Source: Azoarcus sp. PA01
Lineage (GTDB): Bacteria > Pseudomonadota > Gammaproteobacteria > Burkholderiales > Rhodocyclaceae
Direction of reading: 5' to 3'
NCBI GenBank assembly: GCA_001274695.2
Contig: LARU01000002.1
Span: forward strand, 1,302,001-1,366,000
Length of the DNA: 64,000 nt
The translations under genes and the position numbers were made by a program. The notes below the pieces were generated by a model. The model ran no database searches. It had not been told where the DNA came from and worked only from the letters and a program-made list of their open reading frames with translations. This document shows, piece after piece, positions 34,343-43,659 of this stretch. Each line of letters starts with the position of its first letter. The stretch's first letter is position 1.

Positions 34343-35539
34343 CTAGCCTTTGACGCATACCACCTGCTTCAAGGTGTGCAACACGTCCGCGAGGTCGTTC
34401 TGGTCGGCCATTACCGCGTCGATGTCCTTGTAGGCAGCGGGTATCTCGTCGATGACGCCTTTGTCCTTGCGGCACACGACACCTGCCGTCTGCCGCACGA
34501 GGTCCACCTCGGTGAATTGCTTCTGTGCCGTGGTTCGGCTCATCCGGCGCCCGGCGCCGTGGGCGCTCGAACAGAAGCTCTCCCCGTTGCCCTTGCCGCG
34601 CACGATGTAGCTGCGCGCACCCATGCTCCCCGGAACGATGCCCAGGTCGCCCTCGCGCGCGAGAATCGCGCCCTTGCGCGTCACCCACACTTTCGCACCG
34701 AAGTGATGCTCCTGCGCGACGTAGTTGTGGTGGCAATTGACGACCTCGCTGGTCACCGCGAACGGCGGCAGATGCCGGGCCAGCGCGGAGAGCACCAAAT
34801 CCAGCATGCACTGCCGGTTCTGTCGCGCGTAGTCCTGCGCCCACTGCAGTGCCTCGACGTAATCGTCGAAATGCGCGCTGCCTTCCGGGAAGTACGCCAG
34901 ATCGCGATCGGGGAGCTGGATCATCCAGCGTTCCATGTCCTTGCGCGCGAGCTGGATGAAGTAGTCGGCCATCGCATTGCCGACACCCCGACTGCCCGAA
35001 TGGAGCATGACCCACACGCGGTCCGCCTCGTCGAGACATACTTCTATGAAGTGATTGCCGCCGCCCAGCGTCCCCATCTGGTGTGTCCATTTCGACACTT
35101 TGCCGAATGCCTTGAGAAGCTGCGGATGGCGTGCGGTGAGCGCCTCGAGCCCGGCCTCGAAAGGCCGCACCGCCCCCGCCAGCACCGTTTCGTCACGGTG
35201 CTGCGCGCGTCCGACCGGAACGTCACGGCTGATCTGCCCGAAAACGGCCTTGAGCGACTTTTCGTCGATGTCGTTGGCCGTCAGCGACAGCCTTGCGGCA
35301 ACCATGCCGCAGCCGATGTCGACTCCGACCGCAGCAGGGATGATCGCCTTGTCGGTGGCGATGACCGAACCGATGGTCGCACCGATTCCGACGTGGACGT
35401 CGGGCATCGCGGCGACATGATGATGAATGAAGGGCATCTGCGCGAGGTTCGCGAGCTGGGCCTTCGACTTCTCATCGACGTCGTCGGTCCAGATCTTCAC
35501 CGGAACACGCTGGCCGGTCAGCACCTGTTTGATCGGCAT
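34343..35539 (-). CDS. rtcB: RtcB-family RNA ligase
   Basis: 398 residues; ATG 35539 has GGGAGG seven bases upstream, better than the earlier in-frame codon. Mn-site residues are visible in VGVDIGCGMVAARL (Asp, Cys), GTLGGGNHFIEV (the GGGNHF signature) and VMLHSGSRGVG. The guanylation His is in the SSAHGAGR region (the classical SHGAGR). RtcB joins 2',3'-cyclic phosphate (or 3'-phosphate) and 5'-OH RNA ends in RNA repair. No rtcA or rtcR is adjacent; a VOC-family gene lies 30 bases upstream on the same strand. Confidence 0.93.
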   Translation of the reverse strand: MPIKQVLTGQRVPVKIWTDDVDEKSKAQLANLAQMPFIHHHVAAMPDVHVGIGATIGSVIATDKAIIPAAVGVDIGCGMVAARLSLTANDIDEKSLKAVFGQISRDVPVGRAQHRDETVLAGAVRPFEAGLEALTARHPQLLKAFGKVSKWTHQMGTLGGGNHFIEVCLDEADRVWVMLHSGSRGVGNAMADYFIQLARKDMERWMIQLPDRDLAYFPEGSAHFDDYVEALQWAQDYARQNRQCMLDLVLSALARHLPPFAVTSEVVNCHHNYVAQEHHFGAKVWVTRKGAILAREGDLGIVPGSMGARSYIVRGKGNGESFCSSAHGAGRRMSRTTAQKQFTEVDLVRQTAGVVCRKDKGVIDEIPAAYKDIDAVMADQNDLADVLHTLKQVVCVKG

Positions 35540-35569
35540 GACAACCTCCCGTCGCATCCTCGCCGCGTA

Positions 35570-35947
35570 TCAGTTCCACTCGTTCGCCTCTTGCTCGAAC
35601 CTGCCCCGGTACGGCTTCCCGACGCAGAACCTGTGCCCACTCGGAGCTTGCATGACCGTCCAGCCGTCATGACGAGATACCTGGATCGCTCCCAACTTCT
35701 CGAGGCGACTTACTTCGTCTTCGATCGAATCCGTCTCGATATCGAGATGGGCTCGCGGATCATGATCGACGCGCTGAATGATGACCTGGACTTCACCTGG
35801 CGGCGTCACGAGTTGAATGAATTTGTCGCGAGCCTGCGCGTCCCGCGGTACTGGGCAACCGAGCGCGGCACTCCAGAACTTCGCCTCTCGCAGCAAATCG
35901 TCGGTATCGCAATCGATGACGATGTTGCCAAGACGACTCTTGTGCAT
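35570..35947 (-). CDS. VOC-superfamily (glyoxalase-like) protein
   Basis: 125 residues. One paired beta-alpha-beta-beta-beta module with LGNIVIDCDTDDLLREAKFWSAALG at the start and APSGHRFCVGKPYR at the end is typical of glyoxalase_6-like VOC proteins. Candidate metal ligands are the His of RAHLDIE and Glu/His residues near the ends. No substrate can be assigned; many members are antibiotic-binding or dioxygenase relatives. Probably co-transcribed with rtcB. Confidence 0.8.
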   Translation of the reverse strand: MHKSRLGNIVIDCDTDDLLREAKFWSAALGCPVPRDAQARDKFIQLVTPPGEVQVIIQRVDHDPRAHLDIETDSIEDEVSRLEKLGAIQVSRHDGWTVMQAPSGHRFCVGKPYRGRFEQEANEWN

Positions 35948-36291
35948 CAGTCCGACTCCTCATGCCAAACAGTGTTTGCGCACAGCGCTTCGCCATGGGA
36001 CATCTGCCGCAGGCTCGAGTTTGCAGTTCTTCACAATGTGCGGTCCGCGTCTCGATCGCCTGCTACGGCATTGCAGTGTTCGTCGCCGAATGGGCTGCCC
36101 GAAGCTGCGGGAGACCGGATTCCATCGTTGCCCGCAGCGCGATGCCGCCACGCCGGCGCCGGACGGGTGGGGCTGCGCCGGTTTTTACACGCGCGGATGG
36201 TCGTTCGGTAGCTTTTACAGTGCGCCCTATCGGCTCCTCCCGGCACCCGCATTGCAGGCCGGTCCCAACACGGTCGGGACGGAGAACGTTC
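35948..36291. other. 344-base divergent spacer (VOC gene / ThDP enzyme)
   Basis: No coding sequence is supported on either strand. It must contain the promoters of both divergent units. A TTTACA at 36183-36188 is the best -35-like hexamer, without a convincing -10. Confidence 0.45.
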
Positions 36292-38091
36292 ATGAGCGAC
36301 ACAGTCGGCGACTTCCTGCTCCAGCGCCTGTCGGCGTGGGGCGTGCAGCGGGTGTTCGGCTATCCGGGCGACGGCATCAACGGCATCATGGGCGCGTTCG
36401 GGCGCTACGGCGAAGGGCTGCGCTTCGTGCAGGCGCGCCACGAGGAGCTCGCCGCGTTCATGGCGTGCGCGCACGCGAAATTCACCGGCGAAGTCGGCGT
36501 GTGTCTCGCCACCTCGGGCCCCGGCGCGATCCATCTGCTGAACGGCCTGTACGACGCGAAGCTCGACCACCAGCCGGTCGTCGCGATCGTCGGCCAGCAA
36601 AGCCGCGCCGCGCTCGGCGGCGACTACCAGCAGGAAGTCGACCTATTGTCGCTGTTCAAGGACGTCGCGCACGAGTTCGTGCACATGGTGACGGTGCCCG
36701 AGCAGGTGCGCCACGTCGTCGATCGGGCGATGCGCATCGCCCGCGACCGGCGCACCGTCACGTGCATCGTCTTCCCCAACGACGTCCAGGACCTGCCCTA
36801 TCAGGCGCCGCCGCGCGAGCACGGCACGATCCATTCGGGGATCGGCTACACCGCGATTCGCATCGTGCCGCGCGAGGCGGATCTCGTGCGCGCGGCCGAC
36901 CTCCTCAACGCCGGGCAGAAAGTGGCGATGCTCGTCGGCGCCGGCGCCCTCAACGCGACCGACGAGATCATCGAAGTCGCCGAGCGGCTCGGCGCCGGCG
37001 TGGCCAAAGCGCTGCTCGGCAAAGCGGCGGTGCCCGACGACTTGCCGTTCGTCACCGGCGCGATCGGGCTCTTGGGCACGAAGCCGAGCTGGGACCTGAT
37101 GAACGACTGCGACACGCTGCTGATGGTGGGCTCGGGTTTTCCGTATTCGGAGTTCCTGCCGAAGGAAGGCCAGGCGCGCGGCGTGCAGATCGACCTCGAG
37201 CCGCGCATGCTCAATCTGCGCTACCCGATGGAAGTGGCGCTGCTCGGTGATGCCAAGGAGACGCTGCAGGGGCTGCTGCCGCACCTGGTGGCGAAACCGG
37301 ACCGCGCGTGGCGCGCGACGATCGAGCACGGCGTCGAGCGCTGGTGGCGCGTGCTCGAAGGCCGGGCGCTCAACAGCGCTCACCCGATCAACCCGCAGCG
37401 CGTGTTCTGGGAATTGTCGCCGCGCCTGCCCGAGCGGTGCATCCTCACCTGCGACTCGGGGTCGGCGGCGAACTGGTACGCGCGCGACCTGAAGCTGCGC
37501 CGCGGCATGCTGGCCTCGCTCTCGGGGGGCCTGGCGACGATGGGCCCGGCCGTGCCGTACGCGATCGCGGCCAAATACGCGCACCCCGAGCGCGCGGTCA
37601 TCGCGCTCGTGGGCGACGGGGCAATGCAGATGAACGGCATCAACGGGCTCGTGACGATCGCCAAAGTGTGGCGCGAGTGGGCTGACCCGCGCCTCGTGGT
37701 GATGGTGCTCAACAACGGTGACCTCAACCAGGTCACATGGGAGCAGCGCGCACTGGCGGGCGACCCGAAGTTCGTCGATGCGCAGGCGGTGCCCGATTTC
37801 CCGTACGCCGAATACGCGCGGCTGCTGGGCCTGGGCGGCATTCGCGTCGACGACCCGGAAGAGGTCGGCGCGGCGTGGGACGCCGCGCTCAGTGCCGATC
37901 GGCCGACGCTCCTCGAGATGGTCACCGACCCGGACGTGCCGCCGCTGCCCCCGCACATCAGCGCCAAGCAGGCCAAAGCCTACCTGTCGGCGCTGCTGCA
38001 CGGCGACCCCGACTCGCGCGGCATCGTCATCGCGAGCTTCAAGGAAAGCTGGGACAGCCTGTTCCCACCGGACAAGTCGTCAGCGGGGTGA
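36292..38091 (+). CDS. Thiamine diphosphate-dependent enzyme, pyruvate oxidase/acetolactate synthase-like
   Basis: 599 residues with three ThDP-enzyme domains. The catalytic Glu lies in ARHEELAAFMACAHAKFTG (about residue 51). The ThDP-binding motif starts GDGAMQMNG at about 441 and ends NNGDLNQV at about 473. The central domain resembles the FAD-binding domain of pyruvate oxidase/POX-like proteins (LVGAGALNAT). It would decarboxylate a 2-oxo acid to an acid or acyl-phosphate, or make an acyloin. No acetolactate synthase small subunit is nearby. It heads a plus-strand cluster with an enolase-superfamily enzyme and a hydroxyacid dehydrogenase, suggesting 2-oxo/hydroxy acid catabolism. Confidence 0.85.
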   Translation: MSDTVGDFLLQRLSAWGVQRVFGYPGDGINGIMGAFGRYGEGLRFVQARHEELAAFMACAHAKFTGEVGVCLATSGPGAIHLLNGLYDAKLDHQPVVAIVGQQSRAALGGDYQQEVDLLSLFKDVAHEFVHMVTVPEQVRHVVDRAMRIARDRRTVTCIVFPNDVQDLPYQAPPREHGTIHSGIGYTAIRIVPREADLVRAADLLNAGQKVAMLVGAGALNATDEIIEVAERLGAGVAKALLGKAAVPDDLPFVTGAIGLLGTKPSWDLMNDCDTLLMVGSGFPYSEFLPKEGQARGVQIDLEPRMLNLRYPMEVALLGDAKETLQGLLPHLVAKPDRAWRATIEHGVERWWRVLEGRALNSAHPINPQRVFWELSPRLPERCILTCDSGSAANWYARDLKLRRGMLASLSGGLATMGPAVPYAIAAKYAHPERAVIALVGDGAMQMNGINGLVTIAKVWREWADPRLVVMVLNNGDLNQVTWEQRALAGDPKFVDAQAVPDFPYAEYARLLGLGGIRVDDPEEVGAAWDAALSADRPTLLEMVTDPDVPPLPPHISAKQAKAYLSALLHGDPDSRGIVIASFKESWDSLFPPDKSSAG

Positions 38092-38098
38092 ACGCGGC

Positions 38099-39205
38099 AT
38101 GGCAATCACGGACAGCACGGCCCCGATCGAGTCGGTCACGGTCGCAAGCTACACCGTCCCGACCGACGCACCCGAATCCGACGGCACGCTCGAATGGGAC
38201 GCGACGACGCTGGTGCTGGCCCACGTCACCGGCGGCGGCCGGACCGGCCTCGGCTACGGCTACGCGGACACCGCGACCGCGCGGCTGATCCACGACCGGC
38301 TCGCGCCGCTGCTGCACGGGCGCGACGCGCTCGCGACCAACGCGCGCTGGCACGACATGACGGTCGCGATCCGCAACCTCGGCCGGCCGGGGATCTGCGC
38401 GATGGCGATCTCCGTCGTCGACAGCGCGTTGTGGGATCTCAAGGCGCGCGCGCTCGGGCTGCCGCTCGCGGCGCTGCTGGGGCGGGCCCGCGCGGACATC
38501 GCGGTATACGGCAGCGGCGGCTTCACGAGCTGCTCGACGCCCGCGCTCCAAGCCCAGCTCGACAGCTGGGCGCAGCAGGGGTTCGCCCACGTCAAAATGA
38601 AAGTCGGGCGCAGCCCGGGCGACGACGTCGCGCGCGTGACCGCGGCGGCGCAGAGCATCGGCCGGCAGACCGAACTCTTCGTCGACGCCAACGGCGCCTA
38701 TACGCGCAAGCAGGCGCTGTGGTTCGCCGAGCGCTTTGCCGAGCTCCAGGTCGCGTGGTTCGAGGAGCCGGTGTCGTCCGACGATCTCGCCGGCCTGCGG
38801 CTGCTGCGCGACCGCGGGCCTGCCGGCATGGCGATCAGCGCAGGAGAATACGGCTACGACCTGCCCTACTTCCGCCGCCTGCTCGAAGCGGGCGCCGTCG
38901 ACATCCTGCAGGCCGACGCGACGCGCTGCGGCGGCGTCACCGGCTTTCTCGGCGTCGCCGCGTTGTGCGAAGCGTTTCTCGTGCCGCTGTCGAGCCACTG
39001 CGCGCCGTCGCTGCATCTGCCGCTGTGCTGCGCTGCTCGACCCGCAGTGCATCTCGAATGGTTCCACGACCACGTGCGCATCGAGCACCTCTTGTTCGAC
39101 GGCGCGCCCGATCCGGTCGACGGCCGCCTCGCCCCGGCCGACGACCGACCCGGCTTCGGCCTGGTGTTCAAGGAACAGGACGCCCGATGCTTCGAAAACC
39201 CGTGA
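38099..39205 (+). CDS. Enolase-superfamily enzyme (mandelate racemase / muconate cycloisomerase type)
   Basis: 368 residues; the start ATG at 38099 is seven bases after the preceding stop. All superfamily landmarks are present: KMK base motif in HVKMKVGRS, metal ligands Asp in FVDANGAY, Glu in AWFEEPVS and Glu in AISAGEYGYD, second base region DILQADATRCGG, and a C-terminal His in SSHCAPSLH. It abstracts a proton alpha to a carboxylate, giving racemisation, dehydration or cycloisomerisation of a hydroxy or sugar acid. The substrate is not predictable from sequence. Its end overlaps the next gene by 19 bases. Confidence 0.88.
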   Translation: MAITDSTAPIESVTVASYTVPTDAPESDGTLEWDATTLVLAHVTGGGRTGLGYGYADTATARLIHDRLAPLLHGRDALATNARWHDMTVAIRNLGRPGICAMAISVVDSALWDLKARALGLPLAALLGRARADIAVYGSGGFTSCSTPALQAQLDSWAQQGFAHVKMKVGRSPGDDVARVTAAAQSIGRQTELFVDANGAYTRKQALWFAERFAELQVAWFEEPVSSDDLAGLRLLRDRGPAGMAISAGEYGYDLPYFRRLLEAGAVDILQADATRCGGVTGFLGVAALCEAFLVPLSSHCAPSLHLPLCCAARPAVHLEWFHDHVRIEHLLFDGAPDPVDGRLAPADDRPGFGLVFKEQDARCFENP

Positions 39206-42132
39206 ACGGCGCCGATCAAACCGCCCCCGGCGTTCCGGTCGACACCCGGGCGCTGTCGCGGCGCGCCGGGGTGGATTTCGCCGCGCTCGAACGTGAGCTG
39301 CGCGAAGCCCTCGCCGGCGAAGTGCGCTTCGACGCGGGCAGCCGCGCGCTGTACGCGACCGACGCGTCGAACTACCGCCAGGTGCCGATCGGCGTCGTGA
39401 TCCCGCGCTCGACCGAGGACGTCGTGCGCACGGTCGAGATCTGCCGGCGCCATCGCGCGCCGATCCTGTCGCGCGGCGCCGGCACCAGCCTGTGCGGCCA
39501 GTGCTGCAACGTCGCAGTGGTGCTCGATTTCTCGAAATACCTCAACCGCATCGTCGACATCGATGCCACGAAAAAGACCGCGCGCGTCGAGCCCGGCGTC
39601 GTGCTCGACGACCTGCGCGAAGCGGCCGAAAAAGTCGGCCTGACTTTCGCTCCCGACCCGGCCACCCATACCCACAACACGCTCGGCGGCATGATCGGCA
39701 ACAACTCCTGCGGCCCGCACTCGGTAATGGGCGGGCGCACCGAGGAGAACGTGCTCGAGCTCGACATCCTGACCTACGACGGGCTGCGCTGCCGCGTCGG
39801 CGCGACCAGTGCGGAAGATTTTGCGCGCATCGACGCCGAAGGCGGCCGAAGGGCGGACCTCTACCGCCGGCTGCGCGCCCTCGGCGAACGCTACGCCGAG
39901 CCGATCCGCCGCTGCTACCCCGACATCCCGCGCCGCGTATCGGGGTTCAACCTGCGTACGCTGCTGCCTGAGGGCAGCTTCGATCTTGCGCGCGCGCTGG
40001 TCGGCTCCGAAGGCACGTGCGTCGTCGTGCTCGAAGCGACGCTGCGCCTCGTGGACAGCCCGCCCGCGCGCACCTTGCTCGTGGCCGGATTTCCCGACGT
40101 CTACGCGGCGGCGGACGCCGTACCCGACGTCATGGCGGCCGGCCCGATCGCGCTCGAAGGGATCGACGACCGGCTGGTCGGCGACATCGAGTCGATGGGC
40201 CTCGTGCCGGGCAACGTCGGGCTGCTGCCCGAAGGCAGCGGCTGGCTGCTGGTCGAGTTCGGCGGCGCCGACCGCGACGAGGCGGAAGGCCGGGCCCGCG
40301 CGCTGATGGAGCGGCTCGAGCACGCGGAGCCAAAGCCGTCGATGAAGCTGTACGCCGACACCGCCGAAGCGCAGCGGGTGTGGAAAATCCGCGAATCGGG
40401 CCTGGGCGCGACCGCCCACGTGCCGAACCAGCGGCTGACCTGGGAAGGCTGGGAAGACTCGGCGGTCGCCCCCGAAAACCTCGGCCGCTACCTGCGCGAG
40501 CTGCGCGCGCTGCTCGATCGCCATGGCTATCGCGGCGATTTTTACGGTCATTTCGGCCAGGGCTGCCTGCATACACGCATCGACTTCGACCTCGAAACTG
40601 CCGACGGCATCGCGCGCTACCGCGCCTTCATTGACGAGGCCGCACGCCTGGTGTCGGGGCTGGGCGGCTCGATCTCCGGCGAGCACGGCGACGGCCAGTC
40701 CAAGGCCGAGCTGCTGCCGATCATGTTCGGCGACGAAGTGGTGCAGGCGTTTCGCGAGTTCAAGGCGATCTGGGACCCGGACAACCGCATGAACCCGGGC
40801 AAGGTCGTCGATGCGTTTCGCGTCGACGAGAACCTGCGGCTGGGCACCGGCTACGATCCGCAGCCGGTCGAAACCCGCTTCGCCTATACCTCGGACAACG
40901 GCGACTTCGCGCGCACGATGCTGCGCTGCGTCGGCGTCGGCGCGTGCCGCAGCAAGAAAGGCGTGATGTGCCCGAGCTACATGGCCACTGGCGAGGAGAT
41001 GCATTCCACGCGCGGGCGCGCGCACCTGCTGTTCGAGATGCTGCGCGGCGAGACGCTGACCGCCGGCTGGAAAGAGCCGGTGGTCAAGGAAGCGCTCGAC
41101 CTGTGCCTGTCGTGCAAAGGGTGCAAGGGCGAATGCCCGGTGCGCGTCGACATGGCGACCTACAAGGCGGAGTTCTTCTCGCACTACTACGAAGGGCGCC
41201 TGCGCCCGCTTGCCGCCTACGCGTTCGGGATGGTCGACGTGTGGGCACGCGCCGCGTCCCACGCGCCCGGCGTCGCGAACTTCTTCTCGCGCACCGAACC
41301 GTTCGCGGGCTTCGCCAAACGGCTCGTCGGCATCCATCCCGCGCGGCGCGTGCCGGCGTTCGCGGTGCAAGCGTTCGCGCCCGCCTTCCGCCGCCGGCCT
41401 CCACCCGCCGCAGCGGGACAGCCGCTGATCCTGTGGCCGGACACCTTCAACAATTATTTCCATCCGGAAGTGGCGCTGGCCGCGGCGCAAGTGCTCGAGC
41501 ATGCCGGCTTCGAAGTGCGCCTGCCGCCGGTACCGCTGTGCTGCGGCCGCCCGCTGTACGAGTTCGGCATGCTCGACCGGGCCAGGCGCTATCTGCTGCA
41601 TATCCTCGACGCGCTCGACACGCAGATCCGCGACGGCCTGCCCGTCGTCGTCCTCGAACCGGCCTGCCTCACCGTTTTTCGCGAGGAACTGCCGCAGATG
41701 CTGCCCGGCAACGAGCAGGCGCGGCGCCTGAGCAGCCAGGTCTTTCTGCTGAGCGAATTTCTCGAGCAGCGCGCCCCGCACGCGCGCTTCGGCACGCTCG
41801 CGCGCCGCGCGGTCGTGCACGGCCACTGCCATCACCAGGCGATCATCGGCATGGACGCCGAAGCCGCGGTGCTCGAAAAACTCGGGCTCGACTACGAAAT
41901 CCTCGACTCGGGCTGCTGCGGCATGGCGGGCGCGTTCGGCTTCGAGAAGGACAAGTACGAAGTGTCGATGCGCTGTGCCGAGCGCGCGCTGCTGCCTGCG
42001 GTGCGCGCGGCCGCCGACGACACGCTGCTGATCGCCGACGGCTACAGCTGCCGCGAGCAGATCGTGCAGAGCACCGCCCGCCGGCCACTGCACCTCGCCG
42101 AAGTGCTGCGGCTGGCCCTCAAAGGAGAATGA
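39187..42132 (+). CDS. FAD/Fe-S D-2-hydroxyacid dehydrogenase (YdiJ/GlpC-like fusion)
   Basis: 981 residues. The N-terminal half is a VAO-type FAD domain (RGAGTSLCGQC near 97, HTHNTLGGMIGNNSCG near 160) with the FAD-oxidase C domain (EHGDGQSK, KAIWDPDNRMNPGKV). The C-terminal half has a ferredoxin-like two-cluster region (CRSKKGVMCPSY and CLSCKGCKGECPV). Two CCG (heterodisulfide-type) modules follow (CCGRPLYEFGM, GHCHHQ, DSGCCGMAGAFGFEKDKY). This is the YdiJ architecture; relatives oxidise D-2-hydroxyglutarate or D-lactate and pass electrons to the respiratory chain. ATG 39187 lies in the end of the enolase-like gene. Confidence 0.9.
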   Translation: MLRKPVNGADQTAPGVPVDTRALSRRAGVDFAALERELREALAGEVRFDAGSRALYATDASNYRQVPIGVVIPRSTEDVVRTVEICRRHRAPILSRGAGTSLCGQCCNVAVVLDFSKYLNRIVDIDATKKTARVEPGVVLDDLREAAEKVGLTFAPDPATHTHNTLGGMIGNNSCGPHSVMGGRTEENVLELDILTYDGLRCRVGATSAEDFARIDAEGGRRADLYRRLRALGERYAEPIRRCYPDIPRRVSGFNLRTLLPEGSFDLARALVGSEGTCVVVLEATLRLVDSPPARTLLVAGFPDVYAAADAVPDVMAAGPIALEGIDDRLVGDIESMGLVPGNVGLLPEGSGWLLVEFGGADRDEAEGRARALMERLEHAEPKPSMKLYADTAEAQRVWKIRESGLGATAHVPNQRLTWEGWEDSAVAPENLGRYLRELRALLDRHGYRGDFYGHFGQGCLHTRIDFDLETADGIARYRAFIDEAARLVSGLGGSISGEHGDGQSKAELLPIMFGDEVVQAFREFKAIWDPDNRMNPGKVVDAFRVDENLRLGTGYDPQPVETRFAYTSDNGDFARTMLRCVGVGACRSKKGVMCPSYMATGEEMHSTRGRAHLLFEMLRGETLTAGWKEPVVKEALDLCLSCKGCKGECPVRVDMATYKAEFFSHYYEGRLRPLAAYAFGMVDVWARAASHAPGVANFFSRTEPFAGFAKRLVGIHPARRVPAFAVQAFAPAFRRRPPPAAAGQPLILWPDTFNNYFHPEVALAAAQVLEHAGFEVRLPPVPLCCGRPLYEFGMLDRARRYLLHILDALDTQIRDGLPVVVLEPACLTVFREELPQMLPGNEQARRLSSQVFLLSEFLEQRAPHARFGTLARRAVVHGHCHHQAIIGMDAEAAVLEKLGLDYEILDSGCCGMAGAFGFEKDKYEVSMRCAERALLPAVRAAADDTLLIADGYSCREQIVQSTARRPLHLAEVLRLALKGE

Positions 42133-42133
42133 C

Positions 42134-42508
42134 ATGGACCCGATCGGAAAACGCCGCTGGGCGATCGCCGAAGGCTATATCCCGCCGTCGAGCACCGACG
42201 ACAGCTACGAGTTGAAAAGCCACGAGGCCGCGTGCATCCTCAACGCGGGCGACCGCCCCGCGCAGGTCGAGATCACGATCTTCTTCGCCGACCGGGAGCC
42301 GGCCGGCCCGTACCTGCTGACCGTGCCGGCGCGGCGCACCTGCCATCTGCGCTTCGACGAGCTCGACCACCCGGAGCCGATCCCGGTCAACACCCCCTAT
42401 TCGAGCGTCATCGAATCGACGGAGCCGGTCGTCGTGCAGCACACCCGGCTCGACTCACGCAAGGCGGCGCTCGCGCTGCTCACGACGATCGCGTACGCCG
42501 ATCAGTGA
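42134..42508 (+). CDS. Anabaena sensory rhodopsin transducer (ASRT)-family protein
   Basis: 124 residues. GKRRWAIAEGYIPPSS, SHEAACILNAGD, TIFFADREPAGPY, VPARRTCHLRFDEL, and SSVIESTEPVVVQHTRLDSR together match the small all-beta ASRT family closely over its whole length. In Anabaena the protein binds the sensory rhodopsin; in most bacteria the family occurs without rhodopsin and is thought to be a small-molecule (sugar or sugar-acid) binding domain. Here it follows the hydroxyacid dehydrogenase by one base, with AAAGGAG before ATG 42134, so it is clearly part of that operon. No rhodopsin gene is in the window. Confidence 0.88.
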   Translation: MDPIGKRRWAIAEGYIPPSSTDDSYELKSHEAACILNAGDRPAQVEITIFFADREPAGPYLLTVPARRTCHLRFDELDHPEPIPVNTPYSSVIESTEPVVVQHTRLDSRKAALALLTTIAYADQ

Positions 42509-42683
42509 TCGCCCCGGCCGGGCAGGACGAGGACTGCACCGCCGCAAATTCGCGAGATGCATTGCGAGACGCCATGGCAACATTTTGCGATGATCGTGCT
42601 CGCGATTCCGCGCGGGCCCATCGTGCGGTCCTACGCCGGCTGGGACCGCTACCTTGTGTGGTGAGCGGCGAAGGCCCGGGCCG

Positions 42684-43472
42684 ATGAACCTGTTCAGGGA
42701 GCGGATCCAGTGGATCAGGGAAAACAGGCCACTGAGGCGGCTCGAGCGCTGGCTCGAAGGGCCGATGGTCTTTCTCGCGTTCGTCTGGATCGGGCTGCTG
42801 ATCGTGGAGTTCGTCGGCGGCCAGCGTGACTGGCTCGATGGCGCGAGCAACCTGATCTGGGCCGTGTTCATCGTCGACTTCGTGCTGCGCTTCGCGCTGG
42901 CCCGAGGCAAGCTCGCCTATATCACGCAGAACTGGCTCACGCTCGTGTCGCTCGCGCTGCCGGCGCTGCGCGTGTTCCGCCTGACCCGCGTGCTGCGGCT
43001 GACGCGGGCGACCCGCGGGCTGCGGCTGGTGCGCCTGACCACGTCGCTCAATCGCAGCATGCGCGCGCTCGCGCGCAGCATGGGCGGCAAAGGCGCCGGC
43101 TACGTCGTCGTGCTGACGCTGATCGTGACTTTCTCCGGCGCCGCCGGCATGCTCGCGCTCGAGGAAGGCGCGTTCACCAGCTACTGGGACGCGCTGTGGT
43201 GGACCGCGATGATCGTCGCGACGATGGGCAGCGACTTCTGGCCCCGCACGCCGGAAGGCCGCGTGCTGTGCCTCGCGCTGGCGATCTACGCGTTCTCGGT
43301 GTTCGGCTACGTCACTGCCGCGCTCGCGTCGTTCTTCGTCGAACGCGGCGGCCCGCCCGAAGCTTCCGGTCCACAAGCGCTGCACGCCGAGTTGGCCGCG
43401 CTGCGCAAGGAAACCGCCCGCCTCGCCGAAGCGCTCGACGGACAGGCCGCCGGGGCGAAACGCGTGCCGTGA
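42684..43472 (+). CDS. Voltage-gated-like ion channel with non-canonical filter
   Basis: 262 residues. Four to six membrane segments are predicted. The S4-like helix has Arg at regular three-residue steps (RVFRLTRVLRLTRATRGLRLVRL, listed only as pattern), followed by a pore helix WTAMIVATMGSDFWP and a final helix. The filter TMGSD replaces the potassium-channel TVGYG, though similar T-x-GSD-x-WP sequences occur in bacterial channel-like proteins. A short C-terminal coiled-coil (HAELAALRKETARLAEALD) may tetramerise the protein. Ion selectivity should not be assumed. ATG 42684 chosen over an upstream in-frame codon because the amphipathic N terminus begins there. Confidence 0.8.
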   Translation: MNLFRERIQWIRENRPLRRLERWLEGPMVFLAFVWIGLLIVEFVGGQRDWLDGASNLIWAVFIVDFVLRFALARGKLAYITQNWLTLVSLALPALRVFRLTRVLRLTRATRGLRLVRLTTSLNRSMRALARSMGGKGAGYVVVLTLIVTFSGAAGMLALEEGAFTSYWDALWWTAMIVATMGSDFWPRTPEGRVLCLALAIYAFSVFGYVTAALASFFVERGGPPEASGPQALHAELAALRKETARLAEALDGQAAGAKRVP

Positions 43473-43659
43473 CGCGCAGCCCGAAGCAATCGTGCGTCCG
43501 CATCGCCCGGCAAGGCCCGCCGATTGCTTTCGCCCCCGATGCGATCCGATTCGTCGCGGGAGGCAGCGATATGGCAATGACACATTCGTCGATTCCCGAC
43601 CGGTCCTTGCGTCGCCCCCCGCGCCCGGCGCTGCGCGAGCCCTGATCGGCGGTGCTGAC

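Noticed and set aside
36031..36600. 189-residue minus-strand ORF upstream of the ThDP gene
   Set aside because: Its 5' half is antisense to the start of the ThDP enzyme; the remainder shows no family motif or ribosome-binding site.
38866..42135. 1089-residue minus-strand open frame
   Set aside because: Exact shadow of the FAD/Fe-S dehydrogenase, whose motifs are fully conserved on the plus strand.
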